Counted from the first letter of the stretch, positions 28,310-37,464 are shown. The stretch: DNA of 64,000 nt from JBNKVT01 sp050299335 (GCA_050299335.1 JBNKVT010000062.1:106317-170316); one strand, 5' to 3'. The notes: generated by a model not told the origin, from the sequence alone. Numbers and translations are program-made.

Positions 28310-29335
28310 ATGCGGCCCGTTCCCTTGCCCGTCCTTGTCCGGGACCGGAAACGCCGCCCCACCAGGCTTCCGATCACCATCTGCATTCCGGCCTACCGTC
28401 CGGCCCGGTTTATCGAGCGCTGCCTGAACAGCGTCGCCGCCCAGACATTCCGCGATTTCCGGGTCCGCATCTCCAACGATGGCGGGCATGACCGGGAGCT
28501 GCTCGACCGGCTTGCCGCGCAGCATGGCGCCGAGGTGACCCATCACCAACACCGGCTCGGCTGGGTCGGCAATTCCAACCACCTGATCGAGCGGGTCACC
28601 ACTGCCTATTTCTGTATCCTGCCCCAGGATGACGAACTGGATCCGGCCTATCTTGCGCGCACCCACGCGCATCTCGAAAGCCACCGAAAGGCCATCGCCG
28701 CATTTTCAGACATAAGCTGCGTCTTCGAGGATGGCAGCTCCGGCCCGACCATGAAGGGTGCTGCGGTCACCGGCGGCCGCCGGAGCCGTATCCGGACGGT
28801 GCTCGATCACCATTTCAACGGCTACAGCTACCGCGCGCTCATCCGCAGTCCCGGGGATCTGACCCGGATCGCCATGCCCGAGGATACCCAAGCGGGCTTT
28901 GCCGCCGATTCCGCCTGGATCATGACCAAGTCGCTGCTCGGCGAGCTTCATTGCCTGCCCGAACCGCTCTACACAAAGCATTTTCACGATCGCAACACCC
29001 ATTCCGGCTGGTGGACCGGGCGCGACGCGGCGGGGCTGTCGAAAAACTGGTTCGACCATTGCCTGTCGATCACTCGCATCGCCCTGAGCGCCGCCGCCAC
29101 GCGCGGCGCGGCCCGCGACATCGCGGCACGCGGAAGCGCGCGCCTCTTGCGGCCCTGGCGCGAGACCGATACGCCCTTCGATCCCGCCATTGGCCGGGCG
29201 CTCCGCGCGACCTGGACACGGGCCGATCTGCCGGCGCTGGCCCGGGAATTCAAAAGCCGCCTTGAAAACCCAAGGCACGCGCGCCGGCCGTGCCTGCCCG
29301 CATTCAGGGACGTGCTGGCGCGCCTGTCCTCCTGA
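28310..29335 (+). CDS. Family 2 glycosyltransferase
   Basis: A 341-residue GT-A enzyme. It opens with TICIPAYRPARFIERCLNSVAAQTFRDFRV, the usual nucleotide-binding start, and has the DXD motif in LPQDDELD. A hydrophilic C-terminal region follows, without membrane helices. It transfers a sugar from a nucleotide donor to an unknown acceptor. The ATG lies 7 bases after the stop of the FAD oxidoreductase gene and both are probably on one message. Confidence 0.85.
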   Translation: MRPVPLPVLVRDRKRRPTRLPITICIPAYRPARFIERCLNSVAAQTFRDFRVRISNDGGHDRELLDRLAAQHGAEVTHHQHRLGWVGNSNHLIERVTTAYFCILPQDDELDPAYLARTHAHLESHRKAIAAFSDISCVFEDGSSGPTMKGAAVTGGRRSRIRTVLDHHFNGYSYRALIRSPGDLTRIAMPEDTQAGFAADSAWIMTKSLLGELHCLPEPLYTKHFHDRNTHSGWWTGRDAAGLSKNWFDHCLSITRIALSAAATRGAARDIAARGSARLLRPWRETDTPFDPAIGRALRATWTRADLPALAREFKSRLENPRHARRPCLPAFRDVLARLSS

Positions 29336-29408
29336 AACCGTTCGGGGGGATACAACGGGGCGGGTTGCCTTAACCTCGCCTTTACCATCCTGGGCGAAAG
29401 AACTGTCC

Positions 29409-29681
29409 ATGCAAATCCAACCCTCGCCTCTGTCGCCCGAACTCTGGCTCCGGGACCTTTTCGCCTCGAAGGCCGTGCAGCAGGGCGGCGTCATCCGCCG
29501 CAAGGCGAGCGATATCGAGCGCTATGCCGGCATGGATCGCTTCATGAACGAGATCGGAAGACGCGGCTATCAGGTCGCGGAGAATTCCGGCCAGATCGTC
29601 ATCTTCTGCAATCGCGCCCCGGTGCGCTGGCTGACCCGCCGGGCCCCGTTTTCTTTGCAAGAAAACGGCCGAAATCTTTGA
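29409..29681 (+). CDS. Small conserved Rhodobacterales protein, usually linked to trpF
   Basis: A 90-residue protein with LSPELWLRDLFASKAVQQGGVIRRK and IVIFCNRAPVRWL. I recall small proteins of this type upstream of trpF in Rhodobacterales, often mislabelled as phosphoribosylanthranilate isomerase; it is too short to be that enzyme. No trpF is nearby here. The last 12 codons, from about APFSLQENGRNL, and the stop itself are supplied by copy B of the double palindrome, so the original 3' end has probably been replaced. Confidence 0.7.
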   Translation: MQIQPSPLSPELWLRDLFASKAVQQGGVIRRKASDIERYAGMDRFMNEIGRRGYQVAENSGQIVIFCNRAPVRWLTRRAPFSLQENGRNL

Positions 29682-29691
29682 AAGATTTCGG
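29646..29691. repeat. Double 23-nt palindrome, copy B
   Basis: CCGTTTTCTT-TGC-AAGAAAACGG (29646-29668) is followed directly by CCGAAATCTTT-G-AAAGATTTCGG (29669-29691). Both are perfect stems. The element overlaps the 3' end of the 90-residue gene before it and ends 18 bases before the convergent rraA-like gene. Confidence 0.85.
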
Positions 29692-29709
29692 TTGCCTCCG
29701 CGCAACGCC

Positions 29710-30420
29710 TCACCGTCCGTGCTGGTCGCGCCAGGCCCGGAACCGCGCCAGCACCTCGTCGCCCTTGGGCGGATAAAGCCCGATGATCGAGCGCCCGCCC
29801 TTGACCTCCTCGGTGACGAAATCCTCATAGGCCGTCATTTCCACCGCCTCTGCCGCGATCTCGTCCGCAATGTCGGCGGGTATCACGATCACGCTTTCTC
29901 CGTCTCCGACGATCACATCTTCGGGCCAGACCGCCACATCGCCGCAGCCAATCGGCACATTGATGTCGAGAGCCTGATGCAGCGTCAGGTTGGTCGGCGA
30001 GGAGGGCCGGTGGTGGTAGGCCGGAATGTCCAGCCCGCCGATGGTCACCGAATCCCGGAACCCGCCATCGGTCACCACGCCCGCACCGCCCCGCATCATC
30101 AGACGCGTGATCAGGATATCCCCCGCCGAGGCGGCGCGGGCATCCTTGCGGCTGTCCATGACCAGTACATGGCCTTCCGGGCACTGCTCGATGGCCACCC
30201 GCTGCGGGTGATCGGGGTTCTGGAAGACCGTGATCGGGTTCAGGTCCTCGCGGGCCGGGATGTAGCGCAGGGTGAAGGCCGGCCCGACCATGTTCGCCCC
30301 CTTGAACTTCACCGGATGCACGTCCTGGATCGTCTGGTTCCGCAAGCCCCTCTTGAAGAGGGCCGTGGACAGCGTCGCGACGGACACGCCCATGAGTTTT
30401 TCTCTGGTCTCGGTTTTCAT
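29710..30420 (-). CDS. RraA-family protein, possible 2-keto acid aldolase or lyase
   Basis: This 236-residue protein has the RraA / HMG aldolase fold, seen in GPAFTLRY, VLVMDSRKDARAASAGDILITRLMMRGGAGVVTDGGFRD and the late VGDGESVIVIP. The GGFRD and GD(I)L elements match residues that bind metal and pyruvate in the 4-hydroxy-4-methyl-2-oxoglutarate aldolases. It lies 106 bases after an IlvD/Edd sugar-acid dehydratase on the same strand, so it may split the 2-keto-3-deoxy acid that the dehydratase makes, or act on a related keto acid. An RNase-regulating role is less likely. AAGGAG lies 10 bases upstream of the ATG. Confidence 0.8.
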   Translation of the reverse strand: MKTETREKLMGVSVATLSTALFKRGLRNQTIQDVHPVKFKGANMVGPAFTLRYIPAREDLNPITVFQNPDHPQRVAIEQCPEGHVLVMDSRKDARAASAGDILITRLMMRGGAGVVTDGGFRDSVTIGGLDIPAYHHRPSSPTNLTLHQALDINVPIGCGDVAVWPEDVIVGDGESVIVIPADIADEIAAEAVEMTAYEDFVTEEVKGGRSIIGLYPPKGDEVLARFRAWRDQHGR

Positions 30421-30526
30421 CCCAGCACGGCTCCTTTTGCCCCGGTTTGGTGAAACACACCCATCGTTAACCTGTTTTTTCTTTGTTTTCAGCGTAATGA
30501 TCGGTTTTGCCCGTGTGCAAGGCCCC

Positions 30527-32257
30527 TCAGAAGATATCCGGCTCCGGCGGATTCTCCCCGAATTCCTGTCTCAGGAAGTCGAAATCCGCCCCCTTGTCCG
30601 CCTGCTCGATATGCTTGGTGAACATCCACCCATAACCCCGGTGGTAGCGCGGCTCCGGCGGCGTCCAGGCGGCGCGGCGACGGGCGAGTTCGGCGTCCGA
30701 AACATCCACCCGCAGCGACCGCCCGGGTATATCGATCTCCACCATGTCCCCGTCCTTCAGCAGCGCCAGCGGCCCCCCGACGAAGCTCTCCGGCGCCACA
30801 TGCAGCACACAAGCCCCATAGCTGGTGCCGCTCATCCGCGCATCCGACAGCCGCACCATGTCGCGGTGCCCGTCCTTCAGCAGTGCCTTCGGCATCGGGA
30901 TCATGCCCCATTCCGGCATCCCCGGCCCCCCCTGCGGCCCGGCGTTCCTGAGGACCAGCACGTGGTCCGGCGTGATCGGGTAATCTGGATCGTCGATGAT
31001 CTTCTTCAGCTCGGGATAGCTGTCGGCAATCAGGGCCGGCCCCCGGTGCCGGTGAAACCTCGGGTCGCACGCCGCCGGTTTGATCACCGCCCCGTCGGGG
31101 GCCAGGTTCCCCCGCAGCACCGCCAGCGACCCCTCGTGATAGACCGGATTGTCCAAGGGCCGGATCACGTCGTCATTATAGACCTCCGCCCCCTCCAGCG
31201 CCTCGCCCAGGGTCCGCCCCGACACCGTCAGCGCCCCGAGATCGAGCTTGTCGCCAAGGGTCCGCATCAGCCCCCTCAGCCCCCCGGCATAGTAGAAATC
31301 CTCCATCAGGTATCCCTTGCCCGAGGGCCTGACATTGGCGATCACCGGCACCTCGCGCCCCACCGCATCGAGATCGTCGAGGCTCAGCGCGACCCCCGCC
31401 CGCCTGGCCATCGCGATGATATGGATGATCGCATTGGTCGAGCAGCCCGTCGCCATTGCCACGGTCACCGCGTTCCTGACCGAAGCCGGGGTCACGATCC
31501 GGTTCGGCGTCATGTCCTCCCAGGCCATCTCCACCGCCCGCCGCCCGCATTGGGCGCTCATCCGCTGGTGATTGGCATCCGCCGCCGGGATCGAGCTGGC
31601 CCCGGTCAGGCACAGACCCATCACATCGGCGATCGCCGTCATCGTCGAGGCCGTACCCATGGTCATGCAATGCCCGTAGGACCGCGCGATCCCGCCCTCG
31701 ACCCCGGTCCATTCCTCACGGCTGATCTTTCCGGCCCGCCGCTCGTCCCAGTATTTGAAACTGTCCGTCCCCGAGCCCAGCACCTCGCCCCGGAAATTCC
31801 CCCGCAGCATCGGCCCGGCGGGCAGGTAGATAAAGGGGATACCCATCGACAGCGCCCCCATGATCAGCCCGGGCGTGGTCTTGTCGCAGCCGCCCATCAG
31901 CACAGCGGCGTCACAAGGGTGAGACCGCAGGAGCTCCTCCGTCTCCATCGCCAGGAGATTGCGATAGAGCATCGTCGTCGGCTTCATGAAGGTCTCCGAC
32001 AGCGACTGGACGGGCAGTTCCATCGGAAAGCCCCCGGCCTGCAGGATGCCGCGTTTGACAAAGTCGGCCCGGTCCTTGAAATGCATGTGGCAGGGCTGTG
32101 CTTCGGACCAGGTATTGAGGATCGCCACTACCGGCTTGCCCTCCCAGTCCTGGGGCCCGTGCCCCATCTGCATTGTGCGCGACCGGTGTCCGAAGCTGCG
32201 GAAATCGTCAGGAGCAAACCAGCGGGCCGAGCGCAGATCTTCGTATCTCTTCACCAT
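30527..32257 (-). CDS. IlvD/Edd family sugar-acid dehydratase (second of three)
   Basis: A 576-residue Fe-S dehydratase. The cluster cysteines are Cys56 (AQPCHMHF), Cys124 (GGCDKTTPG) and Cys197 (GHCMTMGTAST). Other family blocks are VGREVPVIANVRPSGKGYL and LSDARMSGTSYG. The best fit is an aldonate dehydratase that makes a 2-keto-3-deoxy sugar acid; the substrate is not fixed by sequence. An RraA-family gene follows it, and a divergent GntR/FCD regulator lies upstream with an AT-rich palindrome between them. Confidence 0.88.
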   Translation of the reverse strand: MVKRYEDLRSARWFAPDDFRSFGHRSRTMQMGHGPQDWEGKPVVAILNTWSEAQPCHMHFKDRADFVKRGILQAGGFPMELPVQSLSETFMKPTTMLYRNLLAMETEELLRSHPCDAAVLMGGCDKTTPGLIMGALSMGIPFIYLPAGPMLRGNFRGEVLGSGTDSFKYWDERRAGKISREEWTGVEGGIARSYGHCMTMGTASTMTAIADVMGLCLTGASSIPAADANHQRMSAQCGRRAVEMAWEDMTPNRIVTPASVRNAVTVAMATGCSTNAIIHIIAMARRAGVALSLDDLDAVGREVPVIANVRPSGKGYLMEDFYYAGGLRGLMRTLGDKLDLGALTVSGRTLGEALEGAEVYNDDVIRPLDNPVYHEGSLAVLRGNLAPDGAVIKPAACDPRFHRHRGPALIADSYPELKKIIDDPDYPITPDHVLVLRNAGPQGGPGMPEWGMIPMPKALLKDGHRDMVRLSDARMSGTSYGACVLHVAPESFVGGPLALLKDGDMVEIDIPGRSLRVDVSDAELARRRAAWTPPEPRYHRGYGWMFTKHIEQADKGADFDFLRQEFGENPPEPDIF

Positions 32258-32463
32258 TTACCCCTATAACCTTCCCCAATTGCCTGCATATCGGGCGCAG
32301 CGACAATAGCTGCCGCACCAGAGCCAACAACCCGTTTCCAGCGGCAAGACCCGTCACCCCGTCCCATGGGAGGGGATCTTGGGTGGCCTTGCGTGACATC
32401 CGCCCGGAATGCCCTCGCCGATTTCCCGGACCTGATCGCTCGCGCCAATCGATTCCTGTTGAA

Positions 32464-32475
32464 CTAATATATTAG
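32464..32475. promoter_or_regulatory. AT-rich palindrome between dehydratase and GntR genes
   Basis: CTAATATATTAG is a perfect 12-bp palindrome in an otherwise GC-rich gap of about 330 bases. It lies between the divergent dehydratase and GntR/FCD genes and is a good candidate operator for that regulator. No other gene is seen in the gap. Confidence 0.5.
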
Positions 32476-32591
32476 ATAATCAGCGGCAGCAATCACTGTC
32501 AGACTGGACCTTTCGTGCATCCGATGTTCAATGGGTGGCGTGGCAGGTGACGCCGCAGATCGACATGTGAAACAGCTTTGAGGGCTATCCC

Positions 32592-33302
32592 ATCGACCCG
32601 AACGATATCCTTCCCATCAGACCCGCCAATCCGGCGCTGCCGGCCGCGCAACGTCTGTATGACATTTTACGCGAGCGGATCGTCAGCCTCGATCTCGCCC
32701 CGGGTATGACCCTGTCGCGGGTGGAACTTGCCGAGAAATACGAGGTCTCGCAGACCCCGGTGCGCGAGGCAATGCAGCAGCTGGAACAGGACGGGCTGGT
32801 GCAGGTATTTCCGCAATCGCGCACGGTGGTGTCAAAAATCGACGTGGCGCAATTGAAAGAGGCCCATTTCCTGCGTTTCGCGGTCGAATGCGAGATTTCG
32901 CGGCACCTGGCAAAGGCCGGCGACCCTGCCCGGACCGCCAAGGCCAGGACCATCGTTCGGATGCAGGCAGCCCTTGGCGGCAATACCGAGGAGGCCGACC
33001 TCTTCAACGGCCTCGACGAAGCCTTCCACGAGAGCCTCTATGCCGCCCTTGGCCATTCGAACCTGCATCGGCTGATAAAGTCCCGGTCTGGCCACATGGC
33101 GCGGGCGCGGCGGCTGGAACTGCCATCGGAGGGCAAGATGCAGTCGATCACCGAGGCGCATCAGGCGATCCTCGACACGATCGAAAGCGGCGACGAGATG
33201 GCGGCGGTTGCGGCGGTGCAGGAACATCTGTCCGGCACGATCTCTCATATCGGAGCGCTGATCGACGCCAATCCCGACTATTTCCGCAAGGAAGGAGCCT
33301 GA
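32592..33302 (+). CDS. GntR-family regulator with FCD domain; start codon unclear
   Basis: A GntR regulator with the winged helix AQRLYDILRERIVSLDLAPGM / SRVELAEKYEVSQTPVREAM and a C-terminal FCD domain with the metal-site residues (LDEAFHESLYAALGHSNL and EAHQAILDTIESGD). The first in-frame ATG (32706) lies inside the DNA-binding domain, so it cannot be the real start. Upstream, the frame stays open to a TGA at 32568-32570, with no ATG, GTG or TTG. An ATG sits directly before that TGA (32565). Either a nonsense change at codon 2 broke the gene, or translation starts at a rare codon such as ATC at 32592, which has GAGGG upstream. The start used here is that ATC. Confidence 0.7.
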   Translation: MDPNDILPIRPANPALPAAQRLYDILRERIVSLDLAPGMTLSRVELAEKYEVSQTPVREAMQQLEQDGLVQVFPQSRTVVSKIDVAQLKEAHFLRFAVECEISRHLAKAGDPARTAKARTIVRMQAALGGNTEEADLFNGLDEAFHESLYAALGHSNLHRLIKSRSGHMARARRLELPSEGKMQSITEAHQAILDTIESGDEMAAVAAVQEHLSGTISHIGALIDANPDYFRKEGA

Positions 33303-33354
33303 TCCGGCCCGCCCCTCCGGCCGCCTTGCCCGTCCAGCCCGCGCCCGATGCGAG

Positions 33355-33383
33355 TTGGCAAGGGCTCCGAAGAACGCTAGGAG
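33355..33383 (+). promoter_or_regulatory. Possible promoter for tRNA-Leu
   Basis: TTGGCA (33355-33360) and TAGGAG (33378-33383) are separated by 17 bases and lie about 45 bases before tRNA-Leu. Two small hairpins, GAGGA-ATAAC-TCCTC and GGGG-CAAAA-CCCC, lie between this and the tRNA. The -10 match is weak. Confidence 0.3.
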
Positions 33384-33428
33384 GTTCGCGGAGGAATAAC
33401 TCCTCAGGGGCAAAACCCCGTGCGCCGT

Positions 33429-33514
33429 GCGGGCGTGGTGGAATGGTAGACACATGGCACTTAAAATGCCTGGGCCGAAAGGCCGTGCCGGTTCGACTCC
33501 GGCCGCCCGTACCA
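33429..33514 (+). tRNA. tRNA-Leu, anticodon UAA
   Basis: The 7-bp acceptor stem (GCGGGCG with CGCCCGT, one G-U pair) encloses a D arm (GGTGGAATGGTAGACAC), an anticodon loop CTTAAAA with anticodon TAA, a long variable arm typical of leucine tRNAs and a T arm with GGTTCGACTCC. The CCA end is encoded at 33512-33514. It reads UUA and UUG codons. Confidence 0.95.
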
Positions 33515-33663
33515 AACGCGTCCACTGAAGCGGCCATCGGACAATCGGGAGTTCAGTGCCACTCGGCGTGCTTGACCCATTGTGCATAGCCTTGCATCGG
33601 TCGCACGTTTCCCGGTCCCGGACGGCGGATCGCCGGGCAATCCCGGCGGTTCCAAAAGCCGCC

Positions 33664-34617
33664 TCAGGCCGGCTCCAGCGACTTGCCGTGCTCGACGGCC
33701 ATCTGCGCGCAGACCCAGTCATCAGGCCCGACATGGCGGAAACGCTCAACCAGGAAATCGATGAAGCTGCGCACTTTCGGCTGGATATAGCGGCCGGGCG
33801 GATAGACCGCATAGATCCCCAGGGTTCCGAGGCAGGTTTCGGGCAGGATCTCGACCAGACGGCCCGTCTTCACCCGGTCTTCGAGGACAAAACTCGGCAG
33901 CAGTGCGATCCCGAGGCCCGCCTCGGCTGCCCGCCTGAGCGCCTCGCCGTTATTCGCGGTGAACCGACCGCCGACCCGGATATCCCTGACCTCGCCGTTT
34001 TTTGATTTCAGCCTCCAGAAATTCCCCGTCGAGAGATTGGTGTAATGCAACAGATCATGCCGGGACAGGTCGTCGAGGTTCTTGGGCACACCATGTGACT
34101 TGAGATATTCCGGCGACGCCACCAGCAGGGGCCGCGCCTCGCCAAGTTTGCGGGCCTTGAGCGAGCTGTCTTCCATCCGGCCGATCCGGATCGCCAGATC
34201 GAACCCATCGGCGACCAGTTCCGCGAAACGGTCGTCGAGGACCATGTTCACCTGCAAGTCGGGATATTGCTGCAGAAACTCTCCGACGGCCGGGGCGATA
34301 TGCGACAGGCCGAAATTCACCGGCACCGAGACCCTGAGCGTGCCGCGCGGATCGGTCTGCATCGCGGTGACCATCTCGTCGGCCTCCTGGGCCTTGGTGA
34401 GCACGGTCGTGGCGCGGTCGTAATAGGCCAGCCCGATCTCGGTCGGGTTCACGCGGCGCGTGGTGCGGTTCAGGAGCCGCGCACCGAGGCGCGCCTCCAG
34501 TGCCGAGACATTCTTGGAGACCACCGATTTCGAGACGCCGATGGTGCGCGCCGCATCGGTGAACCCGCCCTGCTCGACCACCGCGATAAAGGATTGCATC
34601 TCGCTCAGCCGGTCCAT
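33664..34617 (-). CDS. LysR-family transcriptional regulator
   Basis: A 317-residue regulator. The N-terminal helix-turn-helix (about 4-62: MQSFIAVVEQGGFTDAARTIGVSKSVVSKNVSALEARLGARLLNRTTR) is typical of LysR proteins. The C-terminal domain binds an unknown inducer. The ATG has AGGAGAGG upstream. No gene is tightly linked and divergent: the SDR gene that lies behind its start runs on the same strand. The target is therefore not clear. Confidence 0.92.
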   Translation of the reverse strand: MDRLSEMQSFIAVVEQGGFTDAARTIGVSKSVVSKNVSALEARLGARLLNRTTRRVNPTEIGLAYYDRATTVLTKAQEADEMVTAMQTDPRGTLRVSVPVNFGLSHIAPAVGEFLQQYPDLQVNMVLDDRFAELVADGFDLAIRIGRMEDSSLKARKLGEARPLLVASPEYLKSHGVPKNLDDLSRHDLLHYTNLSTGNFWRLKSKNGEVRDIRVGGRFTANNGEALRRAAEAGLGIALLPSFVLEDRVKTGRLVEILPETCLGTLGIYAVYPPGRYIQPKVRSFIDFLVERFRHVGPDDWVCAQMAVEHGKSLEPA

Positions 34618-34788
34618 GCGCCTCTCCTGTCTGGGGTTTTGAGACAATATCGGTCGCGGTCGCGGAATTTCAAGCGAGGATGGCTATATTTCATGCCCAC
34701 TGGCAGTGCAAAAGGCCAGGCATGTTGCAATCTGTCGGGTCGGTCCCCGCCTGTTCCGACCCGCCGATAGCAGCGCCGTCCGGCGTAG

Positions 34789-34808
34789 GGTGGGTGATTT
34801 CACCCACC
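34789..34808. repeat. GGTGGGTGA hairpin in intergenic gap
   Basis: GGTGGGTGA and TCACCCACC pair perfectly around a 2-base centre. The gap 34618-34946 holds no gene that I can see. Such GGTGGGTGA palindromes recur in many alphaproteobacterial genomes in my recollection; here only one copy is seen. It could end transcription of the SDR gene, whose 3' end is 140 bases away. Confidence 0.5.
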
Positions 34809-34946
34809 GTCCGACGCTCATGTCACGGGCGCATATCAACCGGTCCGAATCACCCTCCGCCTCCGCCCGACCAGAGCGACGACCGTCTATCTAAGCCAAG
34901 CCGGGCGACCGTACCCGGCCTCGTAAAGGGAGCGCTCCGGTGCGTC

Positions 34947-35747
34947 TCACCCCTTCCAGCTGACCTCGAAGTCTCCGGCTATCGGCCAATTCAGTCCCGC
35001 CGAGGCCCCGCCATCCACCCGGAGGATCTGCCCGGTCAGGAAGGCCGCCGACGGAGACGCCAGGAACAGCGCCGTGCCCACAAGATCCTCGACCTTGCCC
35101 ATCCTTCTCAGCGGCACATTGGCGTCGTTCCAGGCCTGCATCTTCGGATCCGACCAAAGTTTGCTGGTTAGATCGGTGAGGATGAAGCCCGGCGCCAGCC
35201 CGTTCACCCGCACGCCATGCAGGCCCCATTCCATCGCCAGGCCACGGGTCATGTTCGACATGGCCGACTTGCTCATCGCATAGGGCACCACCTGGGTCAG
35301 CGGCGCGTAGGTCGAGAGCGAATCGATATTGATCTGGCATCCCGCCCCTTGCGCGATCATCTGCCGCCCGACCGCCTGGCTCATCAGGAACGCCCCGCGG
35401 AGATTGATCCGGATGATCCGGTCGAATTCTTCGGCGGAATAGTCCGTCGCCGGCATCCGGTTGTTGATGCCCGCGCAATTGATCAGGGTGTCGATCCGCC
35501 CGTGCCGGGCCACGCATTCAGCCACGCAGGACCCGATTTCGCGCTCATCGGCAACGTCGCAGGCGATCCAGTCCATGCCGGAGCCGGTGCTTTCGCAGGT
35601 TTCCGCCAGCGCCTCGGCATTGCGCCCCGTGATCACCACCCTTGCCCCGCGTTCCGCAAAGCCGGTTGCAAGCGCCAGCCCGATCCCCCGGCTGCCGCCG
35701 GAGACGAGAACCACCTGGTCGGAGACGGAGAACATGGGATCGGACAT
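34947..35747 (-). CDS. Short-chain dehydrogenase/reductase
   Basis: A 266-residue SDR with the cofactor motif SGGSRGIG near the N-terminus, the NCAGINN element and the catalytic Ser-Tyr-Lys in SLSTYAPLTQVVPYAMSK. The C-terminal GASAGLNWPIAGDFEVSWKG is typical of sugar-alcohol or aldose dehydrogenases, but the substrate is not fixed. The ATG chosen has AAGGAA upstream. It lies 31 bases after the SPOR lipoprotein gene on the same strand. Confidence 0.88.
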   Translation of the reverse strand: MSDPMFSVSDQVVLVSGGSRGIGLALATGFAERGARVVITGRNAEALAETCESTGSGMDWIACDVADEREIGSCVAECVARHGRIDTLINCAGINNRMPATDYSAEEFDRIIRINLRGAFLMSQAVGRQMIAQGAGCQINIDSLSTYAPLTQVVPYAMSKSAMSNMTRGLAMEWGLHGVRVNGLAPGFILTDLTSKLWSDPKMQAWNDANVPLRRMGKVEDLVGTALFLASPSAAFLTGQILRVDGGASAGLNWPIAGDFEVSWKG

Positions 35748-35778
35748 GGCGGTTCCTTTTCGAGACGGCAAGGCGAGC

Positions 35779-36327
35779 TCAGCCGCGGGAATTGACGATA
35801 TAGGCGGTGTCGATCCCGACCTGATCCATCAGCCGCTCGGCATGCAGAACCGCACCGCTCGAGCGCAGAGGCCCCAGAAACACCCGATAGCCGAGCCGAT
35901 CGGCCGACACGACCCGCACCGCATAGCCGAGACCGGCAAAGAACTGTTCGAGATTACGCGCACCGTTCCGGTCGGTGGTCATCGCGACATGCATGTAGCG
36001 GGTACTGCCGAACTGACCGCTGTCGCCGGCCCGGTTGCGTTCCATGTTCCGGCGCGGCGAGATGATGCGCGGGATCTCCGCCGAGTTTGTCAGGCAGCCA
36101 TTCGCGCGCAGCGCCGTTTCGGCATCGCGCAGGCGGCGCTCGTCGCGGACGGTCGGGCTTCCGGGGGTGAGATCGCGGAAGAGCGAGCCGAGATTGACGG
36201 TCAGCGCGGTGTCATAGGTCTCGAAGGCCGCAAGACATATTCCGGCACGCGAAGACGGGGCCGGGGACGATCCACTGCACGCGGCGAAGACAAGGAAGGG
36301 GACAAGGGAAATCGGTAACCATCTCAT
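35779..36327 (-). CDS. Lipoprotein with C-terminal SPOR-like domain
   Basis: From the chosen ATG the 182-residue product has a lipoprotein signal with Cys17 in the lipobox FAAC, then a polar region, then an SPOR-like fold (about 110-178: [30 protein letters not shown]...[20 protein letters not shown]). SPOR domains bind denuded septal peptidoglycan. It is probably anchored in a membrane facing the periplasm. A longer reading frame exists upstream but has no signal sequence. The ribosome binding site is weak. Confidence 0.7.
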   Translation of the reverse strand: MRWLPISLVPFLVFAACSGSSPAPSSRAGICLAAFETYDTALTVNLGSLFRDLTPGSPTVRDERRLRDAETALRANGCLTNSAEIPRIISPRRNMERNRAGDSGQFGSTRYMHVAMTTDRNGARNLEQFFAGLGYAVRVVSADRLGYRVFLGPLRSSGAVLHAERLMDQVGIDTAYIVNSRG

Positions 36328-36576
36328 TGCTTTGGGACTCCGGCAGGCGGGCAGTATCCTGCACGAGATTTTCGACTTCGGCCAGAGCGATGTTGTTCTC
36401 CACACCGTTTCGGCGGCTTCTCCCGCTGGCCGGCCAGCCATCTGGGGCCGCCCCGGAGATTCGGGCCGGTCGACGGTACCGGGAGCGGCGTTTTTTGTTG
36501 GAGCGCACGGCATAAGCCGGTACAAGCCGCCGGAACTCCGGTCCGCGACCGGCGCAGGATCAAGGGGGAGGATGAT

Positions 36577-37464
36577 GTGGAGAAATCTTCAGCCATGAAA
36601 CGGGACTGGGTCGCGACCGCGCGCACGCTGGCCGAAGCGCTGCCCTATCTGCAACGCTATGACGGGGCGACGGTTGTCATCAAGCTTGGCGGAAACGCGA
36701 TGAGCGACGATGCGGCGATGGCCGATTTCGCCCGTGATATCGTGTTGATGAAACAATGCAACCTGCATCCGGTGCTGGTCCATGGCGGCGGACCGATGAT
36801 CAACGCCATGCTGGAGAAGCTGGCGATCAAGTCCGAATTCATCGGCGGCAAGCGGGTGACCGACGCGGCGACGATGGAGGTCGTCGAGATGATCCTCGCC
36901 GGTTCGGTCAACAAGCGGATCGTGCGGGCGATCAACGCGGTTGGCGGAAAGGCCGTGGGCCTGTCGGGCACCGACGCCAATCTGATGATCTGCGAGAAGG
37001 AAATGGGCAAGGGGCCGGACGGGCCGGTCGATCTGGGTCAGGTTGGCCGCCCGGTCGAGATGCATCCTGGTGTGCTGAGGGCCTTTCTCGACAGCGATTT
37101 CATTCCGGTCGTGGCGCCTCTGGGCATCGGTCGCGACGGCTCGGTCTTCAATGTCAACGGCGATACGGCGGCGGGAGCGATTGCCGGGGCGATGAAGGCG
37201 GACCGGCTGCTGCTGCTGACCGATGTCGCGGGGGTCAAGGACCGGGACGGCGACGTGGTCACCCAGCTGACCGCCGCGCAGGTGCGGCAGATGACCGAGG
37301 AGGGCGTGATTGCTGGGGGCATGATCCCCAAGACCGAGACCGCGCTCGACGCGATCGACAAGGGCGTGCGGGCGGTGGTGATCCTCGATGGCCGCGCGCC
37401 CCATGCCTGCCTTCTGGAACTGTTCACGGCCCATGGCGCCGGTTCGATGATCCGGGCCGGATGA
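36577..37464 (+). CDS. argB: Acetylglutamate kinase
   Basis: This 295-residue protein phosphorylates N-acetylglutamate in arginine synthesis. It has [23 protein letters not shown], the GLSGTDANL loop, the [15 protein letters not shown] block and the late [14 protein letters not shown]. The GTG start at 36577 has GGGGGAGGA directly upstream; ATG at 36595 is also possible. Its stop overlaps the start of sixA (ATGA). argJ, the previous step in the cycle, lies near 8.4 kb. Confidence 0.95.
   Translation: MEKSSAMKRDWVATARTLAEALPYLQRYDGATVVIKLGGNAMSDDAAMADFARDIVLMKQCNLHPVLVHGGGPMINAMLEKLAIKSEFIGGKRVTDAATMEVVEMILAGSVNKRIVRAINAVGGKAVGLSGTDANLMICEKEMGKGPDGPVDLGQVGRPVEMHPGVLRAFLDSDFIPVVAPLGIGRDGSVFNVNGDTAAGAIAGAMKADRLLLLTDVAGVKDRDGDVVTQLTAAQVRQMTEEGVIAGGMIPKTETALDAIDKGVRAVVILDGRAPHACLLELFTAHGAGSMIRAG

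Noticed and set aside
33515..33663. Integration site after tRNA-Leu
   Set aside because: No integrase, no repeat of the tRNA 3' end and no mobile genes nearby.
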